Below are positions 45,365-57,135 of a stretch of 64,000 nucleotides of DNA, piece after piece (the first letter of the stretch is position 1; each line of letters begins with the position of its first letter). The position numbers were made by a program, and so were the translations under genes. Source of the stretch: Dryomyza anilis (lineage: Eukaryota > Arthropoda > Insecta > Diptera > Dryomyzidae); NCBI GenBank assembly GCA_951804985.1, contig OX638133.1, positions 24,396,963 to 24,460,962 of the forward strand, given 5' to 3'. The notes under the pieces were generated by a model that did not search any database, was not told the origin of the DNA, and saw only the letters and a program-made list of their open reading frames with translations.

Positions 45365-46255
45365 GGGCAGTTTGGAAATATTTTATCTAAAGATTTCAAG
45401 CATCGAAAGACAGGGTTTGTATCAAAAACTGTTTATTTTCTTCCCATGCCCAAATTATGTCAAGTATCTGCCTTTAAAATTTCACAAAATTCTGGCATTT
45501 TTCAAGAATATTTCGAGCATATTTCCGGCAAACGCACAGCTAAATGGAATATCTTGGGAAGTGTATAGCAGGTAGTAAAATTTTGTGGAATTTTAATGGC
45601 AAATTCACAGCATATTTTGGTAACTGGCATATTTTTGTTTTCCAACTGGCAGAAAACAGACAGCTTGTGATACAAACTACGCTTTTGAAATATGTCCACA
45701 AAATGTTTCTGAACTGCCTCGACCCTGCCAAAAATGTTGTGTGGGGATTTCCCAAAAATTCTATTTATCTGTGTGTTTTCCGAAAATTTGTCCGAAATAA
45801 TTCAGAAAAATGCCAAAAAAAAATCTCCGGCACCCCAGACAAAATTTTGGGCAGGGTCGAGGCAGTTCAGAAACATTTTCTCGACATATTTCAAACAGAC
45901 TAAGGCGGAGTCTGTATCACAAGCTGTCTGTTTTCTGCCAGTTCCCCAAATATGCCGTGAATCTGAAATTAAAATCCACAAACTGCTATACACTTCCCAA
46001 AATATACTATTTATCTGTGCGTTTGTCGGAAATATGCCCGAAATAATCCAGAAAAATGCCAAAAATTTTATCGCGGGCCAGTTGTAAATTTTTGTGGAAT
46101 TTTTATGTCCGATTCATGCCATATTTGGGGAACGGGCAGAAAAAATACAGCTTTTGATACAAACTACGCCTTTGTCTGTTTGAAAGATGTTGAAAAAATG
46201 TTTCAAAACTACCTCGACAAAATTGCCCTGCCAAAAATTTTGTCTGGCGTACCAT
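45365..46255. repeat. GTGTATAGCAGG-family cluster in alternating orientation
   Basis: Successive segments of one ~250-bp sequence lie in the order plus (45365-45490), minus (45495-45725), plus (45740-45822), plus (45835-46080), minus (46080-46255). Diagnostic words are GTCGAGGCAGTTCAGAAACA, GACAGCTTGTGATACAAACT (minus), GGGAAGTGTATAGCAGG and CCCGAAATAATCCAGAAAAA. Because the units are inverted, both strands show short overlapping ORFs, which I reject. Single units occur at 30180-30372 and 52284-52530. Confidence 0.85.
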
Positions 46256-46329
46256 ACGGTTCCTAAAATCTTCCAATTACCTCTATGTTTGCCGAAAATA
46301 TACCCTAAATAAATCAGAAAACTGCCAGA

Positions 46330-47560
46330 AATAATGTCTAGTTCCTAAAAAAATCAATACAATTCTAAAAATTTTAATTTCATTAGATTTATTTTTTTCA
46401 CTTCGATGTGTATAATTATTACATGATGCTTTCTATTGTCAGTGCATTTGTCATTTGTCGTAACGTTTAATTATGAAACTATGTTATCATCAACATCTCA
46501 AAAATGTGTATGATTACGAAAGCTCACAAGTTTTTCAGATTTTTTTTTGAATAAAGTCACTGACAGTTATTGTCAATCAGCAAGTGCCACATTAGTCTAT
46601 CGTCGGAATTTTATAAACAAACTTACGCAAATTTCTATCTTCTCACATGCATGGTAGTTACGTTGAAGTTTCAGTCACCGGCTGAAAATCGTGACTGTTC
46701 TCAAAAAAATTATATAATTTCGAAAGACTTACACCCGAATGGTGATGCGGACAAAACAGTTCTGGATATCGACTTGCAGCGACATTATATTTAATATTCG
46801 AGAACATAATCGTATTTCTTTGCGTGTTTACTTTGCCGGATTTTTTTTGATTTGAGCAGAAAAAAATTATATTTGTAGAGCTCGTGATTAACATTTGTTC
46901 TACAACTTTGGTGGATCCACTAGGGAGCCGAAATTCAACATGGAAAAAATGCAAAATTAAAAAAGCCTATAGACAATACAACGGCCAAGGACATATTTGT
47001 ATCTTGAAAAATTTTCCACAAAAATATTTTTTTGAAAGCAGGAAATTTTACCAAATTGTTTTTTTCGAGGTTGGCTCATTCTGCTGAACATACAGCTGTG
47101 AAATGATGTTGGTTTCAAGCGGTACACATCGCAAATAGTGGCGCTTGTAAGTAATTAACTTTTAGATGTTAAGTGTGTGATTTTGTAAAACTCTTCAATT
47201 TTATTTTTATATTTCAAAAAATTAAATTTTAAAAAATATCCTAGAAATCCATATCTCAGCTCGCTATTTGAGGTGTATTGTCTTCAGTAGTCGAGAAAGT
47301 CTTCCGGAACCAAATCGTTTTTCATTGCAAAGATGTTCAAGATGTTTAAAATCGAGTGTGTGATTTCAAATGTCCTTAAATTTCGATTCGAAAGCCAGTT
47401 TGTTTATTCAGATTTGTTATTTCAGATTTGTAAATTCAGATTTCTAATTTGCTTGAAGTAGTCCTGTTGTTTGACTCTTCCAATGATAGTCGAGACGAGA
47501 AACGAGAATGATATATTTTTTATTTGAATGTTTGGCATTTCCAAAATCACATAAAATTTG
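46330..47560. other. Sequence without recognised features
   Basis: Short ORFs at 46570-46794 (+), 46658-46954 (-) and 46884-47087 (+) have no recognised domain. No repeat match to the rest of the window was noticed. This may be single-copy DNA. Confidence 0.4.
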
Positions 47561-47610
47561 TTCTCTGTTTTTTCTTTGTTTCTTTGATTCTTTGTTTCTC
47601 TGTTTCTCTG

Positions 47611-47656
<46 letters not shown>

Positions 47657-50555
47657 TTTTCTTTGTTTCTTTGTTTCTTTGTTTCTTTGTTTCTTTGTTT
47701 CTTTGTTTCTTTGTTTCTTTGTTTCTTTGTTTCTTTGTTTCTTTGTTTCTTTGTTTCTTTGTTTCTTTGTTTCTTTGTTTCTTTGTTTCTTTGTTTCTTT
47801 GTTTCTTTGTTTCTTTGTTTCTTTGTTTCTTTGTTTCTTTGTTTCTTTGTTTCTTTGTTTCTTTGTTTCTTTGTTTCTTTGTTTCTTTGTTTCTTTGTTT
47901 CTTTGTTTCTTTGTTTCTTTGTTTCTTTGTTTCTTTGTTTCTTTGTTTCTTTGTTTCTCTGTTTCTTTGTTTCTTTGTTATTCTGTTTTTCTGTTTCTCT
48001 GTTTTTTTATTTGTTTCTCTGCTTCTTTGTTTCTTTGTTTCTTTGTTTCTTTTGTTTCCTTGTTTCCTTGTTTCTTTGTTTCTTTGTTTCTTTGTTTCTT
48101 TGCTTCTTTGTTTCTTTGTTTCTTTGTTTCATTGTTTCACTGTTTCATTGATTCATTGTTTCATTGTTTCATTGTTTCTCCGTTTCTTTGTTTTTCTGTT
48201 TCTCTGTTTTTTTCTTTGTTTCATTGTTTCTCTGCTTCTTTGTTTCTATGTTTCTGTGTTTCTTTGTTTCTTTGTTCCTTTGTTTCTTTGTTTCTTTGTT
48301 TCTTTGTTTCTTTGTTTCTTTGTTTCTTTGTTTCTTTGTTTCTTTGTTTCTTTGTTTCTTTGTTTCTTTGTTTCTTTGTTTCTTTGTTTCTTTGTTTCTT
48401 TGTTTCTTTGTTTCTTTGTTTCTTTGTTTCTTTGTTTCTTTGTTTCTTTGTTTCTTTGTTTCTTTGTTTCTTTGTTTCTTTGTTTCTTTGTTTCTTTGTT
48501 TCTTTGTTTCTTTGTTTCTTTGTTTCTTTGTTTCTTTGTTTCTTTGTTTCTTTGTTTCTTTGTTTCTTTGTTTCTTTGTTTCTTTGTTTCTTTGTTTCTT
48601 TGTTTCTTTGTTTCTTTGTTTCTTTGTTTCTTTGTTTTTTTGTTTCTTTGTTTTTTTGTTTTTTTGTTTTTTTGTTTCTTTGTTTCTTTGTTTCTTTGTT
48701 TCTTTGTTTTTTTGTTTTTTTGTTTCTTTGTTTCTTTGTTTCTTTGTTTATTTGTTGCTTTGTTTCTTTGTTACTTTGTTACTTTGTTTCTTTGTTTCTT
48801 TGTTTTTCTGTTTCTCTGTTTTTTTCTTTGTTTCTCTGCTTCTTTGTTTCTGTGTTTCTGTGTTTCTGTGTTTCTTTTTTCTTTGTTTCTTTGTTTCTTT
48901 GTTTCTTTGTTTTTTAGTTTCTTTGTTTCTTTGTTTCTATGTTTTTCTGTTTTTCCGTTTCTTTCTTTGTTTCTTTGTTTCCTTGTTTATTTGTTTCTTT
49001 TGTTTCCTTGTTTCCTTGTTTCTTTGTTTCTTTGTTTATTTGTTTCTTTTGTTTCCTTGTTTCTTTGTTTCTTTGTTTCTTTGTTTCTTTGTTTCTTTGT
49101 TTCTTTGTTTCTTTGTTTCTTTGTTTCTTTGTTTCTTTGTTTCTTTGTTTCTTTGTTTCTTTGTTTCTTTGTTTCTTTGTTTCTTTGTTTCTTTGTTTCT
49201 TTGTTTCTTTGTTTCTTTGTTTCTTTGTTTCTTTGTTTCTTTGTTTCTTTGTTTTCTTTGTTTCTTTGTTTCTTTGTTTCTTTGTTTCTTTGTTTCTTTG
49301 TTTCTTTGTTTCTTTGTTTCTTTGTTTCTTTGTTTCTTTGTTTCATTGTTTCATTGTTTCATTGTTTCTCTGCTTCTTTGTTTCTTTGTTTCTGTGTTTC
49401 TGTGTTTCTTTGTTTCTTTGTTTCTTTGTTTCTTTGTTTCTTTGTTTCTTTGTTTCTTTGTTTCTTTGTTTCTTTGTTTCTTTGTTTCTTTGTTTCTTTG
49501 TTTCTTTGTTTCTTTGTTTCTTTGTTTCTTTGTTTCTTTGTTTCTTTGTTTCTTTGTTTCTTTGTTTCTTTGTTTCTTTGTTTCTTTGTTTCTTTGTTTC
49601 TTTGTTTCTTTGTTTCTTTGTTTCTTTGTTTCTTTGTTTCTTTGTTTCTTTGTTTCTTTGTTTCTTTGTTTCTTTGTTTCTTTGTTTTTTTGTTTCTTTG
49701 TTTCTTTGTTTCTTTGTTTCTTTGTTTCTTTGTTTCTTTGTTTCTTTGTTTCTTTGTTTCTTTGTTTCTTTGTTTCTTTGTTTCTTTGTTTCTTTGTTTC
49801 TTTGTTTCTTTGTTTCTTTGTTGCTTTGTTTCTTTGTTTTTTTGTTTCTTTGTTTCTTTGTTTCTTTGTTTCTTTGTTTCTTTGTTTCTTTGTTTCTTTG
49901 TTTCTTTGTTTCTTTGTTTCTTTGTTTCTTTGTTTCTTTGTTTCTTTGTTTCTTTGTTTCTTTGTTTCTTTGTTTCTTTGTTTCTTTGTTTCTTTGTTTC
50001 TTTGTTTCTTTGTTTCTTTGTTTCTTTGTTTCTTTGTTTCTGTGTTTCTTTGTTTCTTTGTTTCTTTGTTTCTTTGTTTCTTTGTTTCTTTGTTTCTTTG
50101 TTTCTTTGCTTCTTTGATCTTTGTTTCTTTGTTTTTTCTGTTTTCTGTTTCTTTGTTTCTTTGCTTCTTTGTTTCTTTGCTTCATTGTTTCTTTGCTTCA
50201 TTGTTTCTTTGTTTCTTTGTTTCTTTGTTTCTTTGTTTCTTTGTTTCTTTGTTTCTTTGTTTCTTTGTTTCTTTGTTTCTTTGTTTCTTTGTTTCTTTGT
50301 TTCTTTGTTTCTTTGTTTCTTTGTTTCTTTGTTTCTTTGTTTCTTTGTTTCTTTGTTTCTTTGTTTCTTTGTTTCTTTGTTTCTTTGTTTCTTTGTTTCT
50401 TTGTTTCTTTGTTTCTTTGTTTCTCTGTTTCTCTGTTTCTCTGTTTCTGTGTTTCTTTGTTTCTTTGTTTTTTTTTTTATTTGCTCTTTTGTTTTTTGTT
50501 TCTTTGTTTCTTTCTTTGTTTCTTTGTTTTTTTGTTTCTTTGTTTGTTTGTTTCT

Positions 50556-50610
<55 letters not shown>

Positions 50611-50652
50611 GTCTTTCTTTCTTTCCTTCTTTCTTTTTTTTCTTTCTTTCAT
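47561..50652 (+). repeat. Giant (TTTCTTTG)n octanucleotide array, ~3.1 kb
   Basis: An 8-bp unit TTTCTTTG (minus: CAAAGAAA) is repeated about 380 times. Long perfect stretches (for example 48300-48640, 49400-49690, 50200-50420) alternate with blocks of variants (TTTCTCTG, TTTTTTTG, TTTCATTG, TTTCTGTG, TTGCTTTG). Both edges pass into plain (TTTC)n (about 47618-47655 and 50548-50645). Since 8 is not a multiple of 3 and the unit has no stop codon in any forward frame, three long frames (up to 1054 codons of SLFLCFFV octads) and minus frames of KETKKQRN octads appear. These are artefacts. The array abuts a TATACCCT-family fragment at 50656. Confidence 0.97.
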
Positions 50653-50655
50653 TCA

Positions 50656-50905
50656 CTTTGGTCATCTGTTTGTAACGGTAAATCTTGATATCGTGACCTC
50701 CTGAGTCAATAAACCTCCTGTATATCTCACTGTCTGTCTGAAATCACGATTACAGGAAAACTAGATGAGCTTAATTAATGAAAATGCAAAGTTATATTAC
50801 TTATACATCTACGCTGTTTGGTATTGAACATGGACATAATTGGTCGTTTGTGAAGTCTGACTCGACGACTTGTGTTCAAATACCTCATATAATAATCACA
50901 TCAAC
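50656..50905 (+). repeat. TATACCCT-family fragment at array edge
   Basis: TTTGGTCATCTGTTTGTAAC, TGACCTCCTGAGTC, CACTGTCTGTCTGAAATCAC, TTACTTATACATCTACGCTG and TTTGGTATTGAACATGG match the copy at 183-605 in order. The part of the family that should precede TTTGGTCAT is replaced by the octanucleotide array. Confidence 0.7.
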
Positions 50906-51711
50906 GGATTTTTTTTAAATAAACTCTTCAATATTTTATAAACTATAGAACGAAATCAAATCTATCAACAGCTATCCCATCATAATGATTTGATGATACA
51001 CACGGAAAAGCAATGTTTAACTAACATAGGGTTTTAAAATAATTAAAAATGTAATACCATTTCACACATTATTACTTAATTAGTATTTTAAAATAGTTCG
51101 AGAATTCCTAACACATTATCTCAGACAAATAAGCTACCACTCTCTCTCTTTATCCTCTCTCTCTCGTCATTTAGTGTATCTCTTCATAGAGATTGAAATT
51201 GAACGGAATATACAATCAATGTTGAATAAACTACTTTCAATATGCGAACACTTTCAATTTCCCTCTCTCACTCTATATCTCTCATTCGCACATTTAAATG
51301 TTCTCATTACTTTAGTTTAGTTTAGTTGAGCATTGTTGTTTTTCTCATTTCTAGATAAGAAAGCGAGAATAATGTGGCAGAGCGAACGTTAAACTAAAAA
51401 CGATATAGAGCACTTAATATAATTTTTACCGTTTCAGAGAGGAATTCCCTATACACATTGGGATTTGTAGATAAATATCAGACTACCATAATGGAATCAT
51501 GAATGATTCACACGGTGAACAAGATGTTTTTTTTATTTTACAATAATGTGTGATTAAATGCAAATTTTATTAATAAAAATTCTGTTTATTTTTGCAAATA
51601 ATAAAAAAAAAGAGTTATTATGAATGGTAAATAATATAAAATAATTCTGGTTTTAGCTGCAATTCTAGTATACTCTAGTAAGCTTGATATGGGTGAAAAT
51701 ATTGTACTAGC
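50906..51711. other. AT-rich DNA with short CT tracts
   Basis: CT-rich words occur at 51139-51170 and 51258-51290. I saw no gene or wider repeat. Confidence 0.4.
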
Positions 51712-51965
51712 TACACAGAAAAAAACGTACATCAAATTGATGAATTCCGTTCTTCGAACTATGATTCATTGTATTGCAGAACCATTCATAATATTAATGA
51801 CTTACGACATCAATGTTATGAATGCGATCATAAATATAACAAATTTCAATCGTTCATTTTTTCGTTCATTTTTTGCACTACCTCTCAGTTCCCAAGTAGT
51901 TCTTGTGTGTTATTTCTTATATAATGATTGCTCGACATATATTTATTTATAATTACAACTTTTTA
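51712..51965 (+). mobile_element. CACAGAAAAAA MITE, right-truncated
   Basis: The left end TA-CACAGAAAAAAACGTACATC is followed by TTGATGAATTCCGTTCTTCG, ATGATTCATTGTATTG, AGAACCATTCATAATATTAATGAC and GACATCAATGTTATGAATG. This is near-identical in order to the first ~130 bp of the 19.77-kb copy and also shares the later CATTTTTTGC block. The right end is not found. Confidence 0.8.
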
Positions 51966-52283
51966 TTAATAAAAATTTATATTTATAAAACAATTTCGAA
52001 AAAATAACTAGTGGTATTCGTTTCCCTATAATCGTGACAGACATGCAGACGGACATTCCTAAATTGACTCAGCTGATCAAGACTATATTTTAGCACTTAC
52101 CGATGATTAAATTCAATATAACCTTTTATTATTAGCCGCAGTTTTTCAGTACAAGTTTCAACTTATTTCAACTTAAAACGTCTATGGTTTCTAATCATTA
52201 TGGCTGAATATATTTAAAGTTTACAAACAGCAAGAGAAAAACTAATAAGTAGTATTAACTAATTTTTATTCGAAAATTTATAG

Positions 52284-52530
52284 CAGTGTCGAGGCAGTTT
52301 AGGGTCGTGGCAGTTTAGAAACATTTCATCGACATATTTCAAACAGACAAAGGCATAGTTTGTATCACAAAATGTTTCTTTTCTGCCTGTTACCAAAATA
52401 TGCCGTGAATATGCTTTTAAAATTCCACAAAATTTTACAACATGCTATACACATATCAAAACATTCCATTTATCTGTGTGATTGCCCGAAATATCACTGA
52501 AAAATGCCAGAAATTTTGTCTCGGGTAGTT
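52284..52530 (+). repeat. GTGTATAGCAGG-family unit
   Basis: GTCGAGGCAGTTTAG, GGCAGTTTAGAAACATTT, GACATATTTCAAACAGACAA, CATAGTTTGTATCACAAA, TATGCCGTGAATATGC and TGAAAAATGCCAGAAATTTT match the plus-oriented units at 45365-46255. Confidence 0.75.
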
Positions 52531-52950
52531 TAAAGTAGAAAATGATTTATTTCGAGTACCTCAAGAGTATTCATTTAAAAGAAAAGTAAATAAATGTTTT
52601 TAACTTTATTTTTCCTTGAGAAAAACAAAAGTTCAAGTTCAAGATTTGTATTTGAAAAAAATGACTTTGTGGCTGATAACAAATAGTACAACGAAATTTT
52701 ATCTAAACCGTTATCGGTAAAGATAAACAAACTGATATGGTGTCGAAGTATAAAAAAAAGAAAGCAGCTATAAATAACCTACTTATAGAAACAGATTTTA
52801 AATGTAGGTACCCACTAGGTTCTAATAAAATGGAGTTATACAGGAACAACTAATTAAAGGTTAGCTAACTTTATAAATTCAAAACGTATCAAACGATAGC
52901 GATTATAGAAAACAATTAAGGTTTTTGATAATCTAAATGACACGAGTCTT

Positions 52951-53565
52951 TTTATAGCCTACATTAACAGTGAAAGGGTATATTCAGTTTGGAACGCCGT
53001 TTGTAACACTCAGAAGGAAGCATTTCCGGTATGGAATGGATATTCTTAATCAGCATGACCTCCTGAGTCGATTTAGCGATGTCTGTCTCTCTGTTCAAAT
53101 CACTATTATAGAAAAAGTAAAAGAGCTAGATCTATGAAACTATAGATTTAGATTACTTATATATCTAAGCTGTCTGAACAAGAAATGATCGGGATATTGT
53201 GACCTGAGAACCGACCACTTATTTGGTATTCAATTTGCATTTACATAGGAATTTTACTTTGTACGGTTTTAAGTGAGCTTTCTTGGCCAAATATATATTG
53301 ACTTTATGCTCAAATATTTCAAAATAATGCTTCGCGCGAAAGGACTTGTGGTTACCAAAAAAAAAAAAAGAAATTCGGTATACCTACACATGTGTATATA
53401 TGGGTATCAAATGAAAGGTAATTCTTCTGCGATTGCAAGTTTTGAGTTATTTTTAGGATTCGTATACCCTGGTGACCAATGCACCACTTTTAATAGTACC
53501 CGCGCTCATTATCACATATGTGTTGGGTATTTGTAGTCGGCTTAGACCGACTATAACTTTCAAAA
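52951..53565 (+). repeat. TATACCCT-family element, near complete
   Basis: It starts with TATAGCCTACATTAACAGTG and AAAGGGTATATTCAGTTTGG, and contains GCCGTTTGTAACACTCAGAA, TTTCCGGTATGGAA, ATGACCTCCTGAGTCGATTT, GTCTGTCTCTCTG and TTACTTATATATCTAAGCTG. It ends GGGTATTTGTAGTCGGCTTA then GACCGACTATAAC, like the 34.5-kb copy. A (A)14 run at 53359-53372 is internal. The ORF at 53273-53536 has no domain. Confidence 0.8.
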
Positions 53566-53649
53566 TTCTTACTAACTTCATCACACCAACTATAACACAA
53601 CCTACACAGAGAATCCAGCCCCTTAACCCTACTTTAAAAAAATAAAACA

Positions 53650-54780
53650 TTCAAAGATGGTCTTAAATTTAATATGACACAACATAATACAAAATAAAAA
53701 GCAATATGAAAATAATATCAACAAGAACATTTCTAAAGAACATCATCAACAGTTGAAAATACCATGACGACGAAAAATAAGAATACTTGAAGAGCATATG
53801 TTGAGGTTGAGGTATATATGGTATATCCAAAGAAAAGGAGATTCCAATGCGAAGCAAGTGTAAGAGATTCCCACAAATAACAACAACAACAAAAAAGAGC
53901 AAATATTACAACAAAACACGCGCACAAAAATGGTACCAGCCAAAGAGCCAAAGACGAGGGTGCAGCAAAGACTCATGATGATGATGACGAAGACTCATAA
54001 GAAGAGTTGGTCGACCGAATACAATTTCAATGAAGCAAGGCACGGAGCACACGAACGACAACGAGTGGTTCGAATGGTGGCGAATGTAGAGGAGAAGAAG
54101 GAAGGTTGGTTCTGCGTGTTTTGTTTGAGGCAATTCCAAATTTATGATGAAGCATTACTCAGCGCAAGACAATAAATACTAAATACAATAAGAGCCAAAA
54201 AGAAAACAAAACACTATACATTGGGTAGTACTTATATAGACCTTGTATAAGAAATATCGAAACCTACCGAACGAACGACTGACGAACGTTGAAAATAATA
54301 ATAAAAAAAAAAGGAAAAACGTGCTGATAGATGCACGACGAAAGAAAGAACAAGAATACGAACGAACACGACCGTGTAGTAAACAAAACAAAAGGCAATA
54401 GAACTAAAGAGCTATAGGTGCGAGAATCTGGGACGGGGCGACCAGAACAAGACCGACAGGCCGGCGACTGATAGTCCGTCAGCCGATTTGATTGTCAGTC
54501 TGTAGAAGGATGATGCGGCAACATGTTGAAGAGGGTCGTCGTCGTCGTCGTCGTCGTCAGTGAACCAAATGTACTTCGTCGCCAAGTTGGCGCCTTGGTT
54601 GGTTAAAATTAATTGTGAGGAAATGAGCAAAGATTTGTGGAGAAACGTGTAGATAACTTGTGTACGTTTATGCTCTTTATATAAACGGTGGAAGTGGGAG
54701 ATTTGACCAAGAATATACGATAATATTCGATAATATTGAATCAGAAAAATAAAAAAAGAAATATATAATTGCATTAGTCG
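53650..54780. other. GC-richer island without recognised gene
   Basis: Purine-rich plus strand with GAC, ACGAACGA and AACAAC words. The ORFs 53930-54175 (+) and 53906-54139 (-) overlap and show no domain. This could be regulatory or untranslated DNA. Confidence 0.35.
54533..54560 (+). repeat. (GTC)n trinucleotide run
   Basis: Nine consecutive GTC/TCG triplets. On minus they would encode an Asp run in an otherwise unremarkable 120-codon ORF (54412-54774). Confidence 0.9.
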
Positions 54781-54869
54781 GAGATAGGTTTAAAAGTGAA
54801 AAAAATCATCTTTGTGATAATGCATAATTCATTATATTGTTGATCAAGTTCATAAATATACAGAAATCT

Positions 54870-55330
54870 GTCATAGGTCCATCGATTTCAATAGCGGAAA
54901 ACATAGGGACACAAGTAACCTGTGTACTGAGTTTCATTGAACTACCTCTTCTAATTTTGCTGTAATCATGATTTCAATAGACCGACAGACCGAACGACGG
55001 ACAACGATAAATCATATCGTATATAGCGGTTTTGCAGTATCACCGGCAAAACCGCCTATATACATTTTCGAATACCTCTTACAAAATTAATTTTACAGAG
55101 GAAACAACATCATTTTCAGTCTCAATTCTGCACTTACTTCATACAAAATTAAGTTTGTCATAAATATATCTAATTTATCCGATCAAAATATCATTAAAAA
55201 CCCGATTATAACACAAAATTAGGCGAAATTTTCACATGCAGTTAGGCGGTTTTGCAGTATCACCGACGATATACACTTCCATACCGGGTACGTCTCCATC
55301 TGAGTGTTATAACCGAAAACGGTAAAAATT
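54870..55330 (-). repeat. TATACCCT-family copy on minus strand, split by a MITE
   Basis: Read on minus, GTTATAACACTCAGATGGAG and ACCCGGTATGGAAGTGTATA come first, then a ~240-bp MITE, then TGTCCGTCGTTCGGTCTGTC, AAATCATGATTACAGC and CAATGAAACTCAG. Removing the MITE restores the family order. Confidence 0.65.
55025..55265. mobile_element. MITE with 23-bp TIRs (CGGTGATACTGCAAAACCGCC)
   Basis: The right end TTAGGCGGTTTTGCAGTATC ACCG and left end CGGCAAAACCGCCTATATAC are inverted. Just left of the left end an extra inverted terminal piece (GCGGTTTTGCAGTATCACCG, 55026-55045) abuts it, so the left TIR is doubled head-to-head. The interior (TACATTTTCGAATACC, CTTACTTCATACAAAATTA, CATTAAAAACCCG, TTTTCACATGCA) matches the copy at 57136-57378 in the same orientation. 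No ORF is present. Confidence 0.8.
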
Positions 55331-56713
55331 CACTTAGGTTATCAGTTTATACTCTTTCGAATCTCTTCTCAATCACCGAGCTTACTCGAACTTTCTCGAC
55401 TCGTCCGTATCACTAGAGCCGCCCTATCAACAGGTTCCATTTTTTTGAAAATACCCATAAAAATAACTACATTGTGAGTCTCATCCCTCACAGAGCACAG
55501 ATTAAACAGCACAAGAAATATATATATATATTATTCAAGTCTTTGATACCGAAGAACTACAAGAGAGAAAATACCCTGTTGCAATAACTCGGTGACGTTA
55601 AGAACAAAGCGAAAAAGAGAAAAAAAATATGGAAACACAATTCTTTCCTTTGAAAAGACCGCCATCAGACAGACAGTCGCCAATGTCGCGTACGAAGTAT
55701 CAGATCCAGTCATTGCGTACATCGTTATAGCTATCATCATCAACAACATCATCCTCATGCCAACAACTCTCATACGAATCAAGAACTTTAAAGACGGAAC
55801 ATGTTGCATACAGTCGATATTTTGTTATCTGTATTTGTAGCCGAAAGCAACAGGAGTAACAGGAGCGACAACCAAGTCAAAAACCAAAAAAAGCAGAGCA
55901 GTATGATGTAGAGCGCGAACTCAAATTCTTGTTGTCCTTATCTGATTAATGCTGATTAAAACGAAATGGCAGACAACATTTGAAGTAGTATCGCAGAGGA
56001 GCACAACAAACGCACCAATTTACGAATTTCTGAAAGTCATCCAAGTGTTGGTTTTACTGTGAACTCGTGTATTTTTAGTTTTATGCCGGTTTCTTGATTC
56101 TTTCGGTTAGTATTGTTTTTGTAGGACTTGAATACGTTTTAAGTTTATTTTTTGAAGCCATTTTCACTTTATTTTTCTTTGTTCCTTGTTTGTTCCTTGT
56201 ATTCGGAATAATCCTTGGGGATATCTTTTAATCCATGACTTGCCTAATTTGAGTTTTTAGACTAATTGTGCTGATATTGCAGAAATTGTAATCAGTAGGT
56301 ATTTAATGATGTATTGTCTGACATATTTTAATATATGTCATCAAAGTCATCTTAAGTTGCTTTTACAGAGACAAATTCAACTTGGGTTAGAATCACAAAT
56401 AAACCGGTAACCCAGATCATTCAAAACGGTTATGGTTTTATACCGCTTTTAAGATATTTCAGAAATATTTGTATACTTCCCATAACCAAAGTAAAGATAT
56501 AGGAGTTTCCGAAATTACAGTGGACTACTTTCATACCTTAAATGGATATGATATATAGGATATTGTTGGAGATACTGTTGGAATGCATAGGAGTGGCTCG
56601 ACAAAACGGTTTTTTTTTAACTGCTACTTAAATTCTTCTCAAAACCATTCATTTCCGATACAATTCTTCCCAAAGATAGTTCCTCTCCGAGACTATTCTA
56701 CTATCCAGTCAAT
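55331..56713. other. Sequence without recognised features
   Basis: ORFs at 55531-55809 (-) and 55592-55840 (+) overlap on opposite strands and have no recognisable domain. No repeats shared with the rest of the window were noticed. Confidence 0.35.
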
Positions 56714-56980
56714 GTGCAGGAGAGATCCGCTATATACGGATAGGGCTAGCTAAGTTCGGAGGTCGCCAGGTATCCGATACCTCCGCTAGCTACAGTGTCA
56801 GTATATAAACTGGGCCCACTGCCAGGTTAGATTCTCAGTACGGGTATCTTAATCTAGCCTAGGTGATAGAGGATGTGGAAGGAAATGTTAGGATGAGGGA
56901 AAGGTGAGATTAGAGGACCTCAGACCTATAGTCAGAGACCATGAGATGGGAGTTCAACCATTGCTGGGCGTCAACTGAGA
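56714..56980 (-). mobile_element. Retroelement 5'-region fragment, inverse copy of 58975-59235
   Basis: GCTAAGTTCGGAGGTCGCCA, CTACTGCCAGGTTAG-like, TAATCTAGCC, TAGAGGA(T/G)GTGGAAG, AATGTTAGGATGAGGGAAAG and GGACCTCAGACCTATAGTCA also occur, inverted, upstream of the DUF4780-like ORF1 at 59.3 kb. It ends near 56980 where the similarity stops. Confidence 0.8.
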
Positions 56981-57135
56981 TTCATTTTTCTATATTCCTA
57001 TATTCCTCTCCGAGACTATTCTACTATCCAGGAATTTCTTGCCCACACAATTCTGATATTACAATTAAAAAAGGTCCTGATATAACCAGGATTTACGGAT
57101 TTAAAAAATAAGAATTTAAATCGTTAAACATATCG

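Noticed and set aside
47524..50704. Very long ORFs (up to 1054 codons plus, 280 codons minus) as a repetitive membrane or Lys/Gln-rich protein.
   Set aside because: They arise in three forward and several reverse frames from an 8-bp repeat without stop codons. The same octad appears in each frame and no unique sequence of note flanks it.
53906..54175. Opposed 77- and 81-codon ORFs as small genes.
   Set aside because: They overlap on opposite strands, neither has a recognised motif, and the start and stop context gives no preference.
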